DNA of 64,000 nucleotides from Bacteroidia bacterium (GTDB taxonomy: Bacteria; Bacteroidota; Bacteroidia; NS11-12g; UBA9320), in assembly GCA_020849295.1 (NCBI GenBank), contig JADLGN010000027.1, positions 1 through 64,000 of the forward strand, given 5' to 3'. The notes beneath the pieces are model-generated. The model ran no database searches and was not told the DNA's origin. It saw only the letters and a program-made list of their open reading frames with translations. This document shows, in pieces, positions 17,360 through 27,839 of the stretch; position 1 is the stretch's first letter, and every line of letters begins with the position of its first letter. A program made the translations under genes and the position numbers.

Positions 17360-17833
17360 TTATGCAATAGCTATTTCGAGTATTTCAAAATTAATTGTTC
17401 CGGCAGGTATTTTTATTTCCACTTTATCTCCTACTTTTTTCCCTAATAATCCTAATCCAATAGGCGATTTCGAAGAAATTTTTCCAGTTTTAATATTTGC
17501 TTCTTTCTCAGATACAATTATGTAGCTAACTTTTGTGTTTGTTTTCAAATTCAACACAGTAACTTTTGTTAATATACCAACTTTGCTCAAATCAATTTTG
17601 GTTTCATCAATAATTCTGCTTTCTGAAAGTATTGCTTTGAGTTTTACAATTTTCATTTCCAGTAAGCCTTGTGCTTCTTTTGCTGCATCGTATTCGGCAT
17701 TTTCAGACAAATCTCCTTTTTCTCTTGCTTCTGCTATTTGAGCACTAATACGAGGTCTTTCAACCTTTTCTAATTGTTCAATTTCTTTAATAAGAGCTTC
17801 AAAGCCTTCTTTAGTCATATAATTTGTTGCCAT
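17360..17833 (-). CDS. greA: transcription elongation factor GreA
   Basis: GreA enters the RNA polymerase secondary channel and stimulates cleavage of backtracked RNA. An N-terminal coiled coil spans residues 1-75, with the acidic tip DLSENAEYDAAKEAQ (about 41-55) that places Mg2+ in the active site. The C-terminal globular domain ends in SPIGLGLLGKKVGDKVEIKIPAG and ILEIA. The length of 157 matches the family. ATG at 17833 gives the standard opening MxYxTKEGFE. It lies about 90 bases downstream of the porV-like gene on the same strand, with a hairpin between them, and 2 bases before the HIT gene. Confidence 0.96.
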   Translation of the reverse strand: MATNYMTKEGFEALIKEIEQLEKVERPRISAQIAEAREKGDLSENAEYDAAKEAQGLLEMKIVKLKAILSESRIIDETKIDLSKVGILTKVTVLNLKTNTKVSYIIVSEKEANIKTGKISSKSPIGLGLLGKKVGDKVEIKIPAGTINFEILEIAIA

Positions 17834-17868
17834 ATCTTATTTTTTTAATTGTGTTTATAAAACAAATT

Positions 17869-17897
17869 GCACCAATCAATTTGACTGATGCAATTAT
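17869..17897 (-). terminator. imperfect hairpin between porV-like gene and greA
   Basis: The minus strand reads ATTGCA-TCA ... TGA-TTGG-TGCAAT followed by TTTGTTTT. The outer 6-bp stem is perfect, the inner 3-bp stem is separated by an asymmetric bulge. It lies 25-55 bases after the porV-like stop. It could end the surface-cluster transcript or structure the greA leader; the T tract is interrupted, so a terminator role is uncertain. A TATATTTG sequence (minus, 17901-17908) just upstream could be a greA -7 element without a visible -33 partner. Confidence 0.35.
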
Positions 17898-17922
17898 GTG
17901 CAAATATAATATTTTTATTTAA

Positions 17923-19002
17923 TTACTCTTCTGTTGCCCAAAGAGACATTTTAACTCCGATTGAATGTGTTCCCTGAAAAGGATTTGTATCGCGATATGA
18001 ATAATCAATAGCAAAGCGATTTCCACTCTTTTTTAATGGTAATTCGTAAGATAATCCGCCGCATAATCCAGTATAAACTGTACGTCTGGTGCTATATTTA
18101 AAAATTCCATCTTCGTATGCATAACCGGCTCTAATCATAAACATACTTTTATAATTGTATTCAAAAGCTAAAGTAAATTGATTTTGTGAAAATGCATTAT
18201 AGGTAAAATTAGCACAAGTACTTAATTTATGAAAACTTGTTTCATGTTTTTTATCTAAAATCTTATCATAAGAACCACCTATGTTTATTAATGCAGGAAT
18301 ATTAAATTTGGCTATCCTTTGATATACGCTTGATTCTTGATTATTGTCGGGGTTAAGTCTTTTAATTGTTATACCATCTCCTGAATATTTTACGTCTGGT
18401 CCGATATTTTTAATAGATACCCCAAAATGTATATCATTAGAAGTTTTCCAGCTTGTAATATATTGGATGCCCGCATCAAAAGCTACACCTTGCATTTTCA
18501 AACTTGAGGCATTTTCAGAAAAAACTCTTAGTAATACTCCGCCATAAATTCTTTCAGTAAATTTACGGCTATAACCTATTCCAAGATTTGTTAAACGTGG
18601 AGAGAATGTTCCCAATCCTCCATCCGGTTGTTCTACTGTTGTACGTGTAATTTCCCCAAAATTGATTGAAGAAATACTTAGACCTAATGCGTTGTCATTA
18701 CCTAAATTGTGCGACATACCAAAACTGCTAATCCCAATCCCCGAACCTTGTAGCCAACTGGTTTGCGAAAATATAAAATCTGTTTTCTTTGTTTGAACTA
18801 ATCCTCCCAGATTCATATACATTGCTTCTACACCTTTTATCTGACTTTGTGCAGCCCATCCTAATCCTGATGAACGTGACCAACCGTTTACTACTAATTG
18901 CGTGCCGCTTGCCTGACCACCTCTGTCAGGATTCCCTGCAAAGCTATTTATACTTAATAAACTTAATATAATTGCTGTTGATTTTAATTTCATGTTTCTC
19001 AT
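17923..19002 (-). CDS. PorV/PorQ-family outer-membrane beta-barrel protein
   Basis: The protein has a signal peptide ending near NSFAG; ATG at 19002, with a second ATG at 18993 that gives an equally good signal. The mature protein starts with RGGQASGTQLVVNG. It continues with GVEAMYMNLGGLVQTKKTDFIF and alternating amphipathic strands typical of the FadL-like barrel of PorV (GMSHNLGNDNALGLSISSINFGEI; YSRKFTERIYGGVLLRVF; FDAGIQYI). It ends near FAIDYSYR and VKMSLWATEE. PorV shuttles type IX cargo to the attachment complex, whereas cluster-specific paralogues like this one are thought to serve a dedicated substrate. It is the last of three genes with the 1305-residue secreted protein and a TonB receptor, 13 bases after the former. 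Confidence 0.82.
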   Translation of the reverse strand: MRNMKLKSTAIILSLLSINSFAGNPDRGGQASGTQLVVNGWSRSSGLGWAAQSQIKGVEAMYMNLGGLVQTKKTDFIFSQTSWLQGSGIGISSFGMSHNLGNDNALGLSISSINFGEITRTTVEQPDGGLGTFSPRLTNLGIGYSRKFTERIYGGVLLRVFSENASSLKMQGVAFDAGIQYITSWKTSNDIHFGVSIKNIGPDVKYSGDGITIKRLNPDNNQESSVYQRIAKFNIPALINIGGSYDKILDKKHETSFHKLSTCANFTYNAFSQNQFTLAFEYNYKSMFMIRAGYAYEDGIFKYSTRRTVYTGLCGGLSYELPLKKSGNRFAIDYSYRDTNPFQGTHSIGVKMSLWATEE

Positions 19003-19015
19003 TTTAATGTTATTT

Positions 19016-22000
19016 TTAGAAGGAATCTAAATCGAGTTCTCTTATTACTCCCATCCATTTTATTACTTTTTCACCAAGTCCGGGGGCTTTTATATGTATC
19101 AAATAAATTCCGCTTGAAATAGGAACTTTTGCATCATTTTTAAGGTTCCATTCTGTTTCGGTATTTGTGTCATCTTTTTTAATTCTCCTTACTAATGTTC
19201 CATCAACTGTGTATATTGATATATCGCATCTTTCAGGAAGATTAATAATTTTAACTTTATTGTCAACCGGGCTTGTTTCATAGCTTGAATATGCATAGTA
19301 TGGATTTGGCACTATGTTTATTATATCAAGAGCATTTTTTCCGTTTTCAGTAGAAATTTCATTATATACTTCATTTGTATTAAATGTATATCGTGGGTTA
19401 TCATAATTTGCTGATGCATCCATAGTTTTAAAATAGCGATATGGTTTTTTTACTCTTACTTTAAATCTAACTTCAGATGGTGGTACCGGCATACCATTTT
19501 CTTCTGATAATGTATATCCGTTATTTAAAAATGTTGGAACAACCCACATACATTGATACATTACTTTATTTATTGTCAAACTTCTGTTAAAATCTGAAGT
19601 GGTACCTGTAATAGAACTTAATAATCCGTGATATGCGTTACCTTCATCATATATTGGTAATAAAGGCTGTGAAGTACCCGTTCCCGAATAAGATCCCATA
19701 ACATAAATATAATGACGACCTCCATTTGCCAAAACTCCTGATCCGCTTCCATAAAATCCTGCATCGGATGTAGGATTCCATTTCATATCTCTTCCATTAT
19801 TTATGTACTGACGTGAATCTTCGCCAATGATTATATTAAGCCTTTCTCCGGTTTCTACATTTATGGCATAACCAGGAAACCAACTTCTACCTTGTTCTCC
19901 TTGTATTTCTTTACCATTAATATCAATAGAATTATGCTTTCTTAAATGAAACTTTTTACCTTTATTTTCTGATAGAATTGAATCGTCACTCATCTCTAAT
20001 ACACACACTTTTGACCATTTTGTAACATCAGGTGTTATTACTAAATCAATGCTTGAAAGATGATTTAATCCCCATGTATTGTTAATTGGTGTTCCGTCAT
20101 AGGCAATCCCTTGTAATGATGTTGCAGGTATTTTAGCACTTCCTCCGCTATTAATAAATCTTGAAGCAAGGCGGTAGGGTCCTATTCTGCCTTCCCATAG
20201 CTTTTCATAATTATCATAAGGGTCAATTGCATTTCCGTTTATTGCAAAATCATTTTCTGTTGGGTCTTTATACCCGTCAGATTTTCCATTTATTCCTGAA
20301 TGAATCCAATTCCAGAAATAAACTCCATCATTGTCACGCATTGCTGTTAGCCATTGTTTCCCTTCATTTGAAAATTCAACTTCTGCTCCTATTGAGCCAT
20401 TTGTTTCATCTGTATCTGGATTACCAGGGTCCAAAATCTGATTTATAGTTACAGACATTCCCCAGTCTAATGATTTTTTTCTATAATATTTTGTAGCGTT
20501 TTCAGTAATTAATTGTTCATTATAGTTATTAATTGTAGTCTCCGAATAAACTGTATCATTTTGTCCGTTTTCATTTTTTCTAATTAAAATCCAGTTTGTA
20601 ACATGCCCTTTTACACCTGATTCTCTCTTTTTTAAAGATGAAGAAATTGAGTCCTTGTTTTCAAGTATTACAAGCTCAAAGTCACCCTTAGGCACTTTTA
20701 AAGGATCCACAATTGATACTTTTACAGGTCCCATTCCTATTTTGTATGTTGGGTTTTTAAAAATATACGGCGGTTTGATAATTTCATTTTCACTTTCTAA
20801 TGTAAGGTCTAGATAATTCCCTCCATTACCACTACCTTCCATTCTTGTAATTGGCGGTGTAGTTCCATATCCTGATTTAATTTTTGAGCCACTGTATCTT
20901 GGATCTGTATTGCGTGGCGATGCAATTATTTTTTTTATAAATCTACCTGCTAAATATTGGTCTTGAATACTTTGAGGTTCGGCAGAATACGACAAAATAA
21001 TAAAATAGTATTTTTTAAAATTTACTATCGTTTTGTTTGAACCTGTTGCAAACGCATCTGTAGTAATTGAAAAAGAATGAACAAGCCCCTTATTTGGCGC
21101 ATCTATCATAAGTTTTGGAATTCTTTGCCCTAATGATGGTTCAAAAGGTTTATTTACAAGTCTAACAATATTATTTTTTAAATCACATGTAAAAATTTCT
21201 CTTGCTTTATCCACATCTTCAAGGTCGCCTGTGCCTACTGAGCCATTTAATAACTGATAAACTCTGTAACCTTCAAATGCATACACTTGAGGTTTATTAT
21301 TTTCATCAAGTATTGTATCCTTGTAATTTTCGATTCGTTTTGTATCACCAAATGTAAATACAAGTTCATTGTCAAGTTCTTGAACTGAAACATCTGGTGC
21401 ATCAGGACCATTTACAGGTTTAAAACAATTATTAAACAAGGTTTGAGCCTTGTCGCTTGCAAGTTTTAATAATGTAAGAGAACCATCTGCCCCACCTGAA
21501 CTTGTTCTTGCCCAAACAACACCTACTGTAAGTTTATTTATTGCCCCAGGTTTTAAAGTGAAAGGTCCGCTTGTCTGTAAAAAGCGTCTGTCGTTAGCCT
21601 GGTTCCCTGCTGAACTTTCGTTCCAATTTCCTGTAATTGTTGTATCAGTATCAAATGGGAATAAGTAATTGGTACATTTAAAACTTGCATCTCTACCATT
21701 TTTGTAATCTGCGGTAAGACATTTCCCATTTTTCCATTTGCCTACTAAATAATAATAATAATGCACAGGTAGTTGAGGGTTTCCGTTTGGCGACCAATCG
21801 TTATCATAATATACAAAACGGCTCATTCCAAGCTCAATTGAGGTATCTACTCCATTTATAGTAGTATCTTTCTTTGGTCCTTCAAAAAAATCAACACCTA
21901 CAGATGGAGGATTCAATCCATAACCAAGAATTCCTTCGTCATTATCATCTCCATTATAGCAAAATCCAAGACTTCGTTTCACATCACATCCAACATAGTC

Positions 22001-22933
22001 ATCTCTGTAATTTCCTAAATCAGCATCTACCCACTGCCCAAAATATGTGTCATACAATGATTGAAAACCACGGTTTACAATTCTTGTTGTATAAAACGTC
22101 ATATTATTTATTTCATCATTGGTAGCATAAGCAAAAGCAATTGTGTGCAATTCTAATCCTATTGGGTCTGCTCCTGATTCTGCATGTAAATTTCCTTTAT
22201 CATTATATACAAAGTATAACATTTTATCAGGCTGATCTTCAGGCTTATTATCTTCGTATTTATTCAATTTCATTCCTCTACATTCATTTTGTAATACTGG
22301 ATAGTCTCCTGAGATCGGATTGTATATTCCATCATTATTATAATCAAAAAATGGTGCAAGTGCAGGTTGTGTTATACTTGTGCGTCCTGGCCAATTACTA
22401 ATATCCTCTGTAAGTGTAGGCGAACCGTTTGTAATATTGTTGTAATGGTCTATAATATCTTTACGATCAATTTTATAAATATTGTCCCATTGTTTGCAAA
22501 TTATCTCATCTGTATTTCCGGTAACAGGATCTAATGGACCTGGCCAAAAATCAGACCCCCCCTGGCGATAAGTCATTGCAGCGAGCTTAAGATTGCCCGA
22601 ACCTCCTTTTTGAGAATAACCTCCTACCCAAATTGCTCCAGAAAACAATGAGTGTTTTTTTATGCTGTTTTGATCATCAATTTTTGGAACTTCATATTTT
22701 GGGTTTTTAAGATCCCACCACATGTCGCCTCCATTAAGAATTTTTGTTCTTACGTTATTTACATCAAGGTCTGCACTTGCAGTAGCCGGCTCGCAACTTG
22801 CAGCATATTTCATTAATTTATGAGAACCATTTTTTGGTTTAATATTTTTTTCGCCTTCATTTTCCTTTGCAACAAGATTAAAGCTAATAAACACTATTAA
22901 AGCCATTATTGTTGTATTTAATTTCAATTTCAT
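19016..22933 (-). CDS. large secreted protein with T9SS-like C-terminal domain
   Basis: A 1305-residue secreted protein. The signal peptide ends near FNLVAKE. The N-terminal ~450 residues contain HSLFSGAIWVGGYSQ, QGGSDFWPGPLDP and ITQPALAPFFDYNNDGIYNP, sequences shared by a large Bacteroidota family of surface proteins of unknown function. DYNNDG may bind calcium. The end (about 1210-1290) has IVPNPYYAYSSYE, KVKIINLPERCDISIYTVDG-TLVRRI and SSGIYLIHIKAPG. This is the classical PNP/strand/GIYLxxI layout of type A T9SS sorting domains, followed by an unusual ~20-residue tail. No hydrolase motif was recognised. It sits between a TonB receptor and a PorV-like gene with spacings of 20 and 13 bases, so the three probably act at the surface together. 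Confidence 0.75.
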   Translation of the reverse strand: MKLKLNTTIMALIVFISFNLVAKENEGEKNIKPKNGSHKLMKYAASCEPATASADLDVNNVRTKILNGGDMWWDLKNPKYEVPKIDDQNSIKKHSLFSGAIWVGGYSQKGGSGNLKLAAMTYRQGGSDFWPGPLDPVTGNTDEIICKQWDNIYKIDRKDIIDHYNNITNGSPTLTEDISNWPGRTSITQPALAPFFDYNNDGIYNPISGDYPVLQNECRGMKLNKYEDNKPEDQPDKMLYFVYNDKGNLHAESGADPIGLELHTIAFAYATNDEINNMTFYTTRIVNRGFQSLYDTYFGQWVDADLGNYRDDYVGCDVKRSLGFCYNGDDNDEGILGYGLNPPSVGVDFFEGPKKDTTINGVDTSIELGMSRFVYYDNDWSPNGNPQLPVHYYYYLVGKWKNGKCLTADYKNGRDASFKCTNYLFPFDTDTTITGNWNESSAGNQANDRRFLQTSGPFTLKPGAINKLTVGVVWARTSSGGADGSLTLLKLASDKAQTLFNNCFKPVNGPDAPDVSVQELDNELVFTFGDTKRIENYKDTILDENNKPQVYAFEGYRVYQLLNGSVGTGDLEDVDKAREIFTCDLKNNIVRLVNKPFEPSLGQRIPKLMIDAPNKGLVHSFSITTDAFATGSNKTIVNFKKYYFIILSYSAEPQSIQDQYLAGRFIKKIIASPRNTDPRYSGSKIKSGYGTTPPITRMEGSGNGGNYLDLTLESENEIIKPPYIFKNPTYKIGMGPVKVSIVDPLKVPKGDFELVILENKDSISSSLKKRESGVKGHVTNWILIRKNENGQNDTVYSETTINNYNEQLITENATKYYRKKSLDWGMSVTINQILDPGNPDTDETNGSIGAEVEFSNEGKQWLTAMRDNDGVYFWNWIHSGINGKSDGYKDPTENDFAINGNAIDPYDNYEKLWEGRIGPYRLASRFINSGGSAKIPATSLQGIAYDGTPINNTWGLNHLSSIDLVITPDVTKWSKVCVLEMSDDSILSENKGKKFHLRKHNSIDINGKEIQGEQGRSWFPGYAINVETGERLNIIIGEDSRQYINNGRDMKWNPTSDAGFYGSGSGVLANGGRHYIYVMGSYSGTGTSQPLLPIYDEGNAYHGLLSSITGTTSDFNRSLTINKVMYQCMWVVPTFLNNGYTLSEENGMPVPPSEVRFKVRVKKPYRYFKTMDASANYDNPRYTFNTNEVYNEISTENGKNALDIINIVPNPYYAYSSYETSPVDNKVKIINLPERCDISIYTVDGTLVRRIKKDDTNTETEWNLKNDAKVPISSGIYLIHIKAPGLGEKVIKWMGVIRELDLDSF

Positions 22934-22953
22934 ATATCTCTCTCTTTAAAAAA

Positions 22954-25900
22954 TTATAATGTGAATCTTAATCCTATTCTTATTAGTCTTGGAGTCCCAT
23001 AATTATATGGGTTGTTTACACTTATGTTATATAAGTCAATAAACGATTGCTGACTTACTTGTTGAGCAATAACTTGTTGTCCTTCCGGTGATGACAAAAA
23101 TCCATCATCATTTGGTAATCCGGTAAATGCATATACACCTTCTATATTTTTTGTGTTAAAAATATTTTGTACCCATAAAAACACTGTTATTCCTGTAACA
23201 TTAATCCTATTGTCTTTAATTTGTTTTTTCTTTCTTTCAAATGACTTGCTGATATTTACGTCAGACTTAAATTGCCATGGCAATCTTGAACCAAAAGGAT
23301 TTCCTTTAATCTGGCTTCTGGTAACAGTACCAAGTGCTGCTTGTGCAGTAGAGGTTGGGCTTGCATTGGCGGTATAAGGTGCTCCTGAGCGTGCAAAAAC
23401 TATGAAACTAATTTCTGAATTTTCAAATACCTTTTTACCGTTCCAAATTGGTCCTTTGTAATCTTTTCCACCTTCATAAGCATAACTGAAAGTTGTATTA
23501 AAATTATGTCGGAAATCAACATCAAGCGGATACAAGGATCTTAAGTTTGGTTGATTTGCTTGTATAAGAGCAGCTTGTGAATTTATGTTTGAACCTGTTC
23601 CGTCTGCAAATAATAATGTATAGTTTGCTGAAATCTGAAAATTATTTAACCCGCGATATTGGTACTCTGCTCTAAATGCTTTGTTTGTTGAAAAGTCAAT
23701 ATTTGAATAACTTGTATAAGAAACCGGATACGCCTGGTTGTATGCAAACTGTCCAAAATCATTTCTTATTTCTGAATATGAAGCAATAATACTTATAGAT
23801 GATACTTTGCTTAATTTTTGCTTGTAACCGAGTTCATACATAGTTTTAATCCTTGGTTTTAAAGCAGAATTAGCAATAAATCTGCTTTGATCTGACTCAA
23901 GAAAATAGTATGAACTTATAGGGCAAAATGTAGCCCCGTCAGTCGGACGTTGTGTTAATACATCATAATTTGCAAAAAATAATGCTTCTTTATTAATTGG
24001 AAATGAAAACCAAATTCTTGGCAATACATTTATTTGTGGCTCATAGTCCTTAAAGGCATCTTTTGAAATTTCTTTATTTGCATAATTTACAAGATATGGC
24101 TGTATTACGTTGTTTGAAGTTTGTTGTGCAAGAATTTCTGGGTTATCTACTTCAACTCCACTTGCGTTATACCATGTATTACCGTTTCTATACCCAAGTA
24201 CTTTTGTAGGATTTTTTGCACTATTAACATATACAACATAATTATCTTCAATATTATCAGGATGATTAATTTTTATACTATTTATTTCACTTACTTCTCC
24301 TACTGTTTTAACGGGGTACAGTGAATATGGATCTTTCAAGACAGGTTGGTTTGCATCATATCTTTCTACCCTTACTCCTATCCTAAAAATCATATCTTTT
24401 ATCGCAAATTTATCCTGAAGCCATGCTGCACTATAAATAGGAGCAAAGGAACTAAGGCTTCTGTCTTCTTTATTGTTTAAAAAATCATTTATCGAAAATC
24501 TCTTTCTTGTACGATTTCCAAGATAATCGTATCCGTAAAAACTTACATACTGATTGTTTTTATTAAACAAATCATCTGCACTAAACATATCCAAACTGAA
24601 ATAATCCGGCGAAAGCGAGTTTACATCAATATAGCTAGTTTCTGTTATAGGATTACCATATACATCTTTTGCTCCGTCTGAAATTAATTTTGCTCTTAGC
24701 TTTTTATCAAAAGTTGATTGTTGATCAGCATCTAATCTTACTCTATAATTAACTGTATCTAAAAATAAACCATTCTCATCAAATGATTGAATACTGTTTA
24801 ATATATAATCGCCTTGTGTTATTTTGTCAAGACTTGAAATATGTTTATTTGCTAATTGCGGCATAAGTACCCATAGGCTATTTGCACTTATACCATAAGA
24901 ACTCGCTATATTTTGCTCATAAGTCATTCCAAACTGAAGGTCATGTTTGTTTTCTTTCTTCTTGCCTGTATTTAATGAGGCTTCGCCAATTGCATAAATA
25001 GAGAATCTTTCGTACTGACCTTTGCTGTATCCGGAAATAATAGTACCAGGATTATACCAAAGCGAATAAGTGTTTGGTAAATTATATCCATTTAATAATC
25101 CGTTATATGTAGCTATCATTCCGTCACTTGTTGCCCCTCTCAATCCGAATGATTTAAAATAATCAAATGCATTTTCAGTGTATTTGCTTCTTAGCGGATT
25201 AGCATCACTTGCTTCATAAGTTATCATTGTATCTCTAAATCCGGTTAATTCCCAATATCCTGCTCTTGTTACAGTGTCATTTTTACCATTTTTTGTTATA
25301 ATATATTTTTGTGTCTTATCTTGCCAGTCGTATACCGGTGCTCTGTAATGTGTAAATTTACCTAAATAACCATAATTAAAAATATCGTCTTTATGAACAT
25401 TATGTTGTGATTTGCTTAAACTTGTTTGGTAATCTGCTCTTATAGAGTAAAACGCGTCTGAAACCAAAGGTTTTTTTGCATCTTTATCTCTCTTGTCTCC
25501 ACTTTGATGTCCTATTTTTTGCGTATATCTCAAATATGCTCTATATGTTTGATTTGTACTTACATTGTATTCTTCACTGTTTAATAATGATGAAGCATAA
25601 GCGTATCCTCTTGACTGCTGAAAACTGCCACTTGCAAAAAAAGTCAAAACTGATTGTTTTGTTGGGGTGAATTCAAACTTTGTATTTACTACACCAAGAT
25701 AAAAAGGAACATTTTTTCTTGCTTTATTAAGTACAAGATCATCTTTGGTTAAATATGAAGATGAAGGTATAAATCCTCCTCCATTTGGATTTTCTATAAG
25801 TGGTCTTTCTTTAATATCATCAAGAATATCATCTTTTACAGCCCAAGAACCTAATACCGTTGGTGAATTATCTTTCTGATATTCAAAATGAGATGAAATA

Positions 25901-26733
25901 TTGTAACCAAATAATACTCTTTCTTTATCTCCACCTCCTACATTTACTATTTTTAAAGGTCCCGAAAAAGCCATTTCTAAAGTATTGTAATGCCATTTAT
26001 CAAATAGGCTTGAAGTTACATATTCATAATATTTAGAATGCATTCTGCTTGGTCCTTTTGTTGTCATATTTATTGCACCACCTGTCAAGTCTCCAAACAT
26101 TGCTGGCACTCCACTTTGAATCAAATCTATTTGTTCAACACCAATTGTTGGAACTGATGAATTACCTATTACCGGTACGCCATCAATAAATAAACGCGTA
26201 CCATCTGTACGACTACCTAAAAAAGAAATTCCACCACCTTTAACATTTACTCCTGATGATGTATTTGCTATTGCACCAACACCTCTTTGAGGGAGTTTCA
26301 TAATATCTTTTGATGTAAGTGTATTTTTGTTTTCGTCTTCTTCTACAAGTTTTTTCTTATAATCAATTACAGTTACCTCGTCAATATCTATACCTTTATC
26401 GCTTATTTCTTCTACTTCAATATTCCAGAATGTTATAGACCCGCTTGTTACTTTAATTTTATTTGCAAGATATTTTTTGTATCCAACGTAGGTTACCTCA
26501 ATTGAATACTCCCCCGGGTCAATGGTTTTTAAGTAATAATTACCGTTATCATCGCTTGAAGTAGATGTTTTGACAATTCCTTCTTTTTTAAGAACTACTG
26601 TTGCATACTCGAGTGCTGAACGTGTTTTTTTGTCAGTTACTTTTCCTCTAATTTCACCAAAATTTGACTGTGAGTGCGCAAATGTTGATACTGAAATTAG
26701 TACTAAAACGCCTAAGTAATGTTTTAATCGCAT
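22954..26733 (-). CDS. TonB-dependent receptor with carboxypeptidase-regulatory domain
   Basis: The 1259-residue protein has a signal peptide ending near TFAHSQS. A CarboxypepD-reg-like Ig domain follows at 27-112 (GEIRGKVTDKKTRSALEYATV; TSSDDNGNYYLKTIDPGEYSIEV). The plug domain is at about 130-235, including SFLGSRTDGTRLFIDGVPVIG and AMFGDLTGGAINMTTKGPS. A long 22-strand-type barrel ends in RLIRIGLRFTL, with the aromatic C-terminal strand needed for BAM insertion. It is not accompanied by a SusD gene. Instead it leads a cluster with a T9SS-type secreted protein and a PorV-like barrel. The imported substrate is unknown; given the partners, a structural or secretion-linked role is possible. 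Confidence 0.88.
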   Translation of the reverse strand: MRLKHYLGVLVLISVSTFAHSQSNFGEIRGKVTDKKTRSALEYATVVLKKEGIVKTSTSSDDNGNYYLKTIDPGEYSIEVTYVGYKKYLANKIKVTSGSITFWNIEVEEISDKGIDIDEVTVIDYKKKLVEEDENKNTLTSKDIMKLPQRGVGAIANTSSGVNVKGGGISFLGSRTDGTRLFIDGVPVIGNSSVPTIGVEQIDLIQSGVPAMFGDLTGGAINMTTKGPSRMHSKYYEYVTSSLFDKWHYNTLEMAFSGPLKIVNVGGGDKERVLFGYNISSHFEYQKDNSPTVLGSWAVKDDILDDIKERPLIENPNGGGFIPSSSYLTKDDLVLNKARKNVPFYLGVVNTKFEFTPTKQSVLTFFASGSFQQSRGYAYASSLLNSEEYNVSTNQTYRAYLRYTQKIGHQSGDKRDKDAKKPLVSDAFYSIRADYQTSLSKSQHNVHKDDIFNYGYLGKFTHYRAPVYDWQDKTQKYIITKNGKNDTVTRAGYWELTGFRDTMITYEASDANPLRSKYTENAFDYFKSFGLRGATSDGMIATYNGLLNGYNLPNTYSLWYNPGTIISGYSKGQYERFSIYAIGEASLNTGKKKENKHDLQFGMTYEQNIASSYGISANSLWVLMPQLANKHISSLDKITQGDYILNSIQSFDENGLFLDTVNYRVRLDADQQSTFDKKLRAKLISDGAKDVYGNPITETSYIDVNSLSPDYFSLDMFSADDLFNKNNQYVSFYGYDYLGNRTRKRFSINDFLNNKEDRSLSSFAPIYSAAWLQDKFAIKDMIFRIGVRVERYDANQPVLKDPYSLYPVKTVGEVSEINSIKINHPDNIEDNYVVYVNSAKNPTKVLGYRNGNTWYNASGVEVDNPEILAQQTSNNVIQPYLVNYANKEISKDAFKDYEPQINVLPRIWFSFPINKEALFFANYDVLTQRPTDGATFCPISSYYFLESDQSRFIANSALKPRIKTMYELGYKQKLSKVSSISIIASYSEIRNDFGQFAYNQAYPVSYTSYSNIDFSTNKAFRAEYQYRGLNNFQISANYTLLFADGTGSNINSQAALIQANQPNLRSLYPLDVDFRHNFNTTFSYAYEGGKDYKGPIWNGKKVFENSEISFIVFARSGAPYTANASPTSTAQAALGTVTRSQIKGNPFGSRLPWQFKSDVNISKSFERKKKQIKDNRINVTGITVFLWVQNIFNTKNIEGVYAFTGLPNDDGFLSSPEGQQVIAQQVSQQSFIDLYNISVNNPYNYGTPRLIRIGLRFTL

Positions 26734-26834
26734 ATTTTTTTTCTTTAAAATTCTTTGTTTTTCAAGGGTTATGTCTCTTTTTTAACAAACTTTCAATATT
26801 TGTTCAATTTTCATTAAATATCAAGCACTTTTTT

Positions 26835-27839
26835 TTAATATTTTCTTATTGCTATTTTATTAAATTTATTGCTCATTTCAATATTATCATTTACCGTCAT
26901 TTTTGAGTAATTATTTATTTTTTGGGCAATAGCTTCCGATATTTTTTTGTAAGATTCTTTTGTCCAACCTGCAATATGAGGCGTAATTATCACATTTTTA
27001 AAACTACATAATTTTAAAAATTCAGTTTTTTCGTTTTTGTTTAGAGAATTTATTTTTTCATTTTCAAGTACATCGCATGCAAATCCTTTAATTTTCCCTA
27101 CATCTATTGCGTTAATTATATCGCTTGTTTTTACAATTTCGCCGCGTGATGTGTTTATTAGCCTTATTGATTTTTTAAACTTTGAAATATAATATTCATT
27201 TACTAAATAACGCGTTTCAATTGTAAGTGGAATATGAAGCGAAACAATATCTGACTGATTAAATATTGTATCCATTTCAACTTCTTGCACATAATTATTA
27301 CTAAAACCTGATTTATATTTATCATAAGCAAAAATATTCACTCCAAAACCAGAAATAACTTTTGCAAACTCGCTACCTGTATTTCCAAAACCTATAATTC
27401 CTATTGTTTTTCCAAATAGTTCCTCGCCGCGATTGTCTTCTCTATTCCAAATATTTGATTTTACTTCGCTATTCCCTTTTACAATGTTACTCATTAGTGC
27501 TAAAAGCATTCCTGCTGCCTGTTCGGCAACACTTACTCGGTTTGCTTCGGGTGTATTTAACACTCTTATTCCTTTCTTATCAAGCCATTCAATATCTATA
27601 TTATCCATTCCCGAGCCTGCTCGTATTACTAATTTTAACTTGTTTGCATTTTTACATAATTTTTCATCAACTCTTAATTTGCTTCTTAAAATTAAAATTT
27701 CAATTTCCTGTAGTGAATTTTCAACTTCATCGGCAGAAATATCGGGATGATATTTCAAATTAATATCACTTCTATTAATGTTTTGAAAAAAAACAGGATG
27801 TAAATCATCAATTATCAATATATTTATCTTGTTTGACAA
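26835..27839 (-). CDS. D-3-phosphoglycerate dehydrogenase-like 2-hydroxyacid dehydrogenase
   Basis: This is an NAD-dependent D-2-hydroxyacid dehydrogenase of 334 residues. The N-terminal part has LVIRAGSGMDNIDIEWLDKKG and NTPEANRVSVAEQA, typical of SerA. The Rossmann motif GKTIGIIGFGNTGSEFAK is at about 145-162. The catalytic Arg lies in INTSRGEIV, Glu in CDVLENE and His in ITPHIAGWT. Conversion of 3-phosphoglycerate to phosphohydroxypyruvate for serine synthesis is the best assignment, although no regulatory ACT domain and no serC neighbour are present. The start is TTG at 27839. It lies about 100 bases after murI on the same strand. Confidence 0.82.
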   Translation of the reverse strand: MSNKINILIIDDLHPVFFQNINRSDINLKYHPDISADEVENSLQEIEILILRSKLRVDEKLCKNANKLKLVIRAGSGMDNIDIEWLDKKGIRVLNTPEANRVSVAEQAAGMLLALMSNIVKGNSEVKSNIWNREDNRGEELFGKTIGIIGFGNTGSEFAKVISGFGVNIFAYDKYKSGFSNNYVQEVEMDTIFNQSDIVSLHIPLTIETRYLVNEYYISKFKKSIRLINTSRGEIVKTSDIINAIDVGKIKGFACDVLENEKINSLNKNEKTEFLKLCSFKNVIITPHIAGWTKESYKKISEAIAQKINNYSKMTVNDNIEMSNKFNKIAIRKY

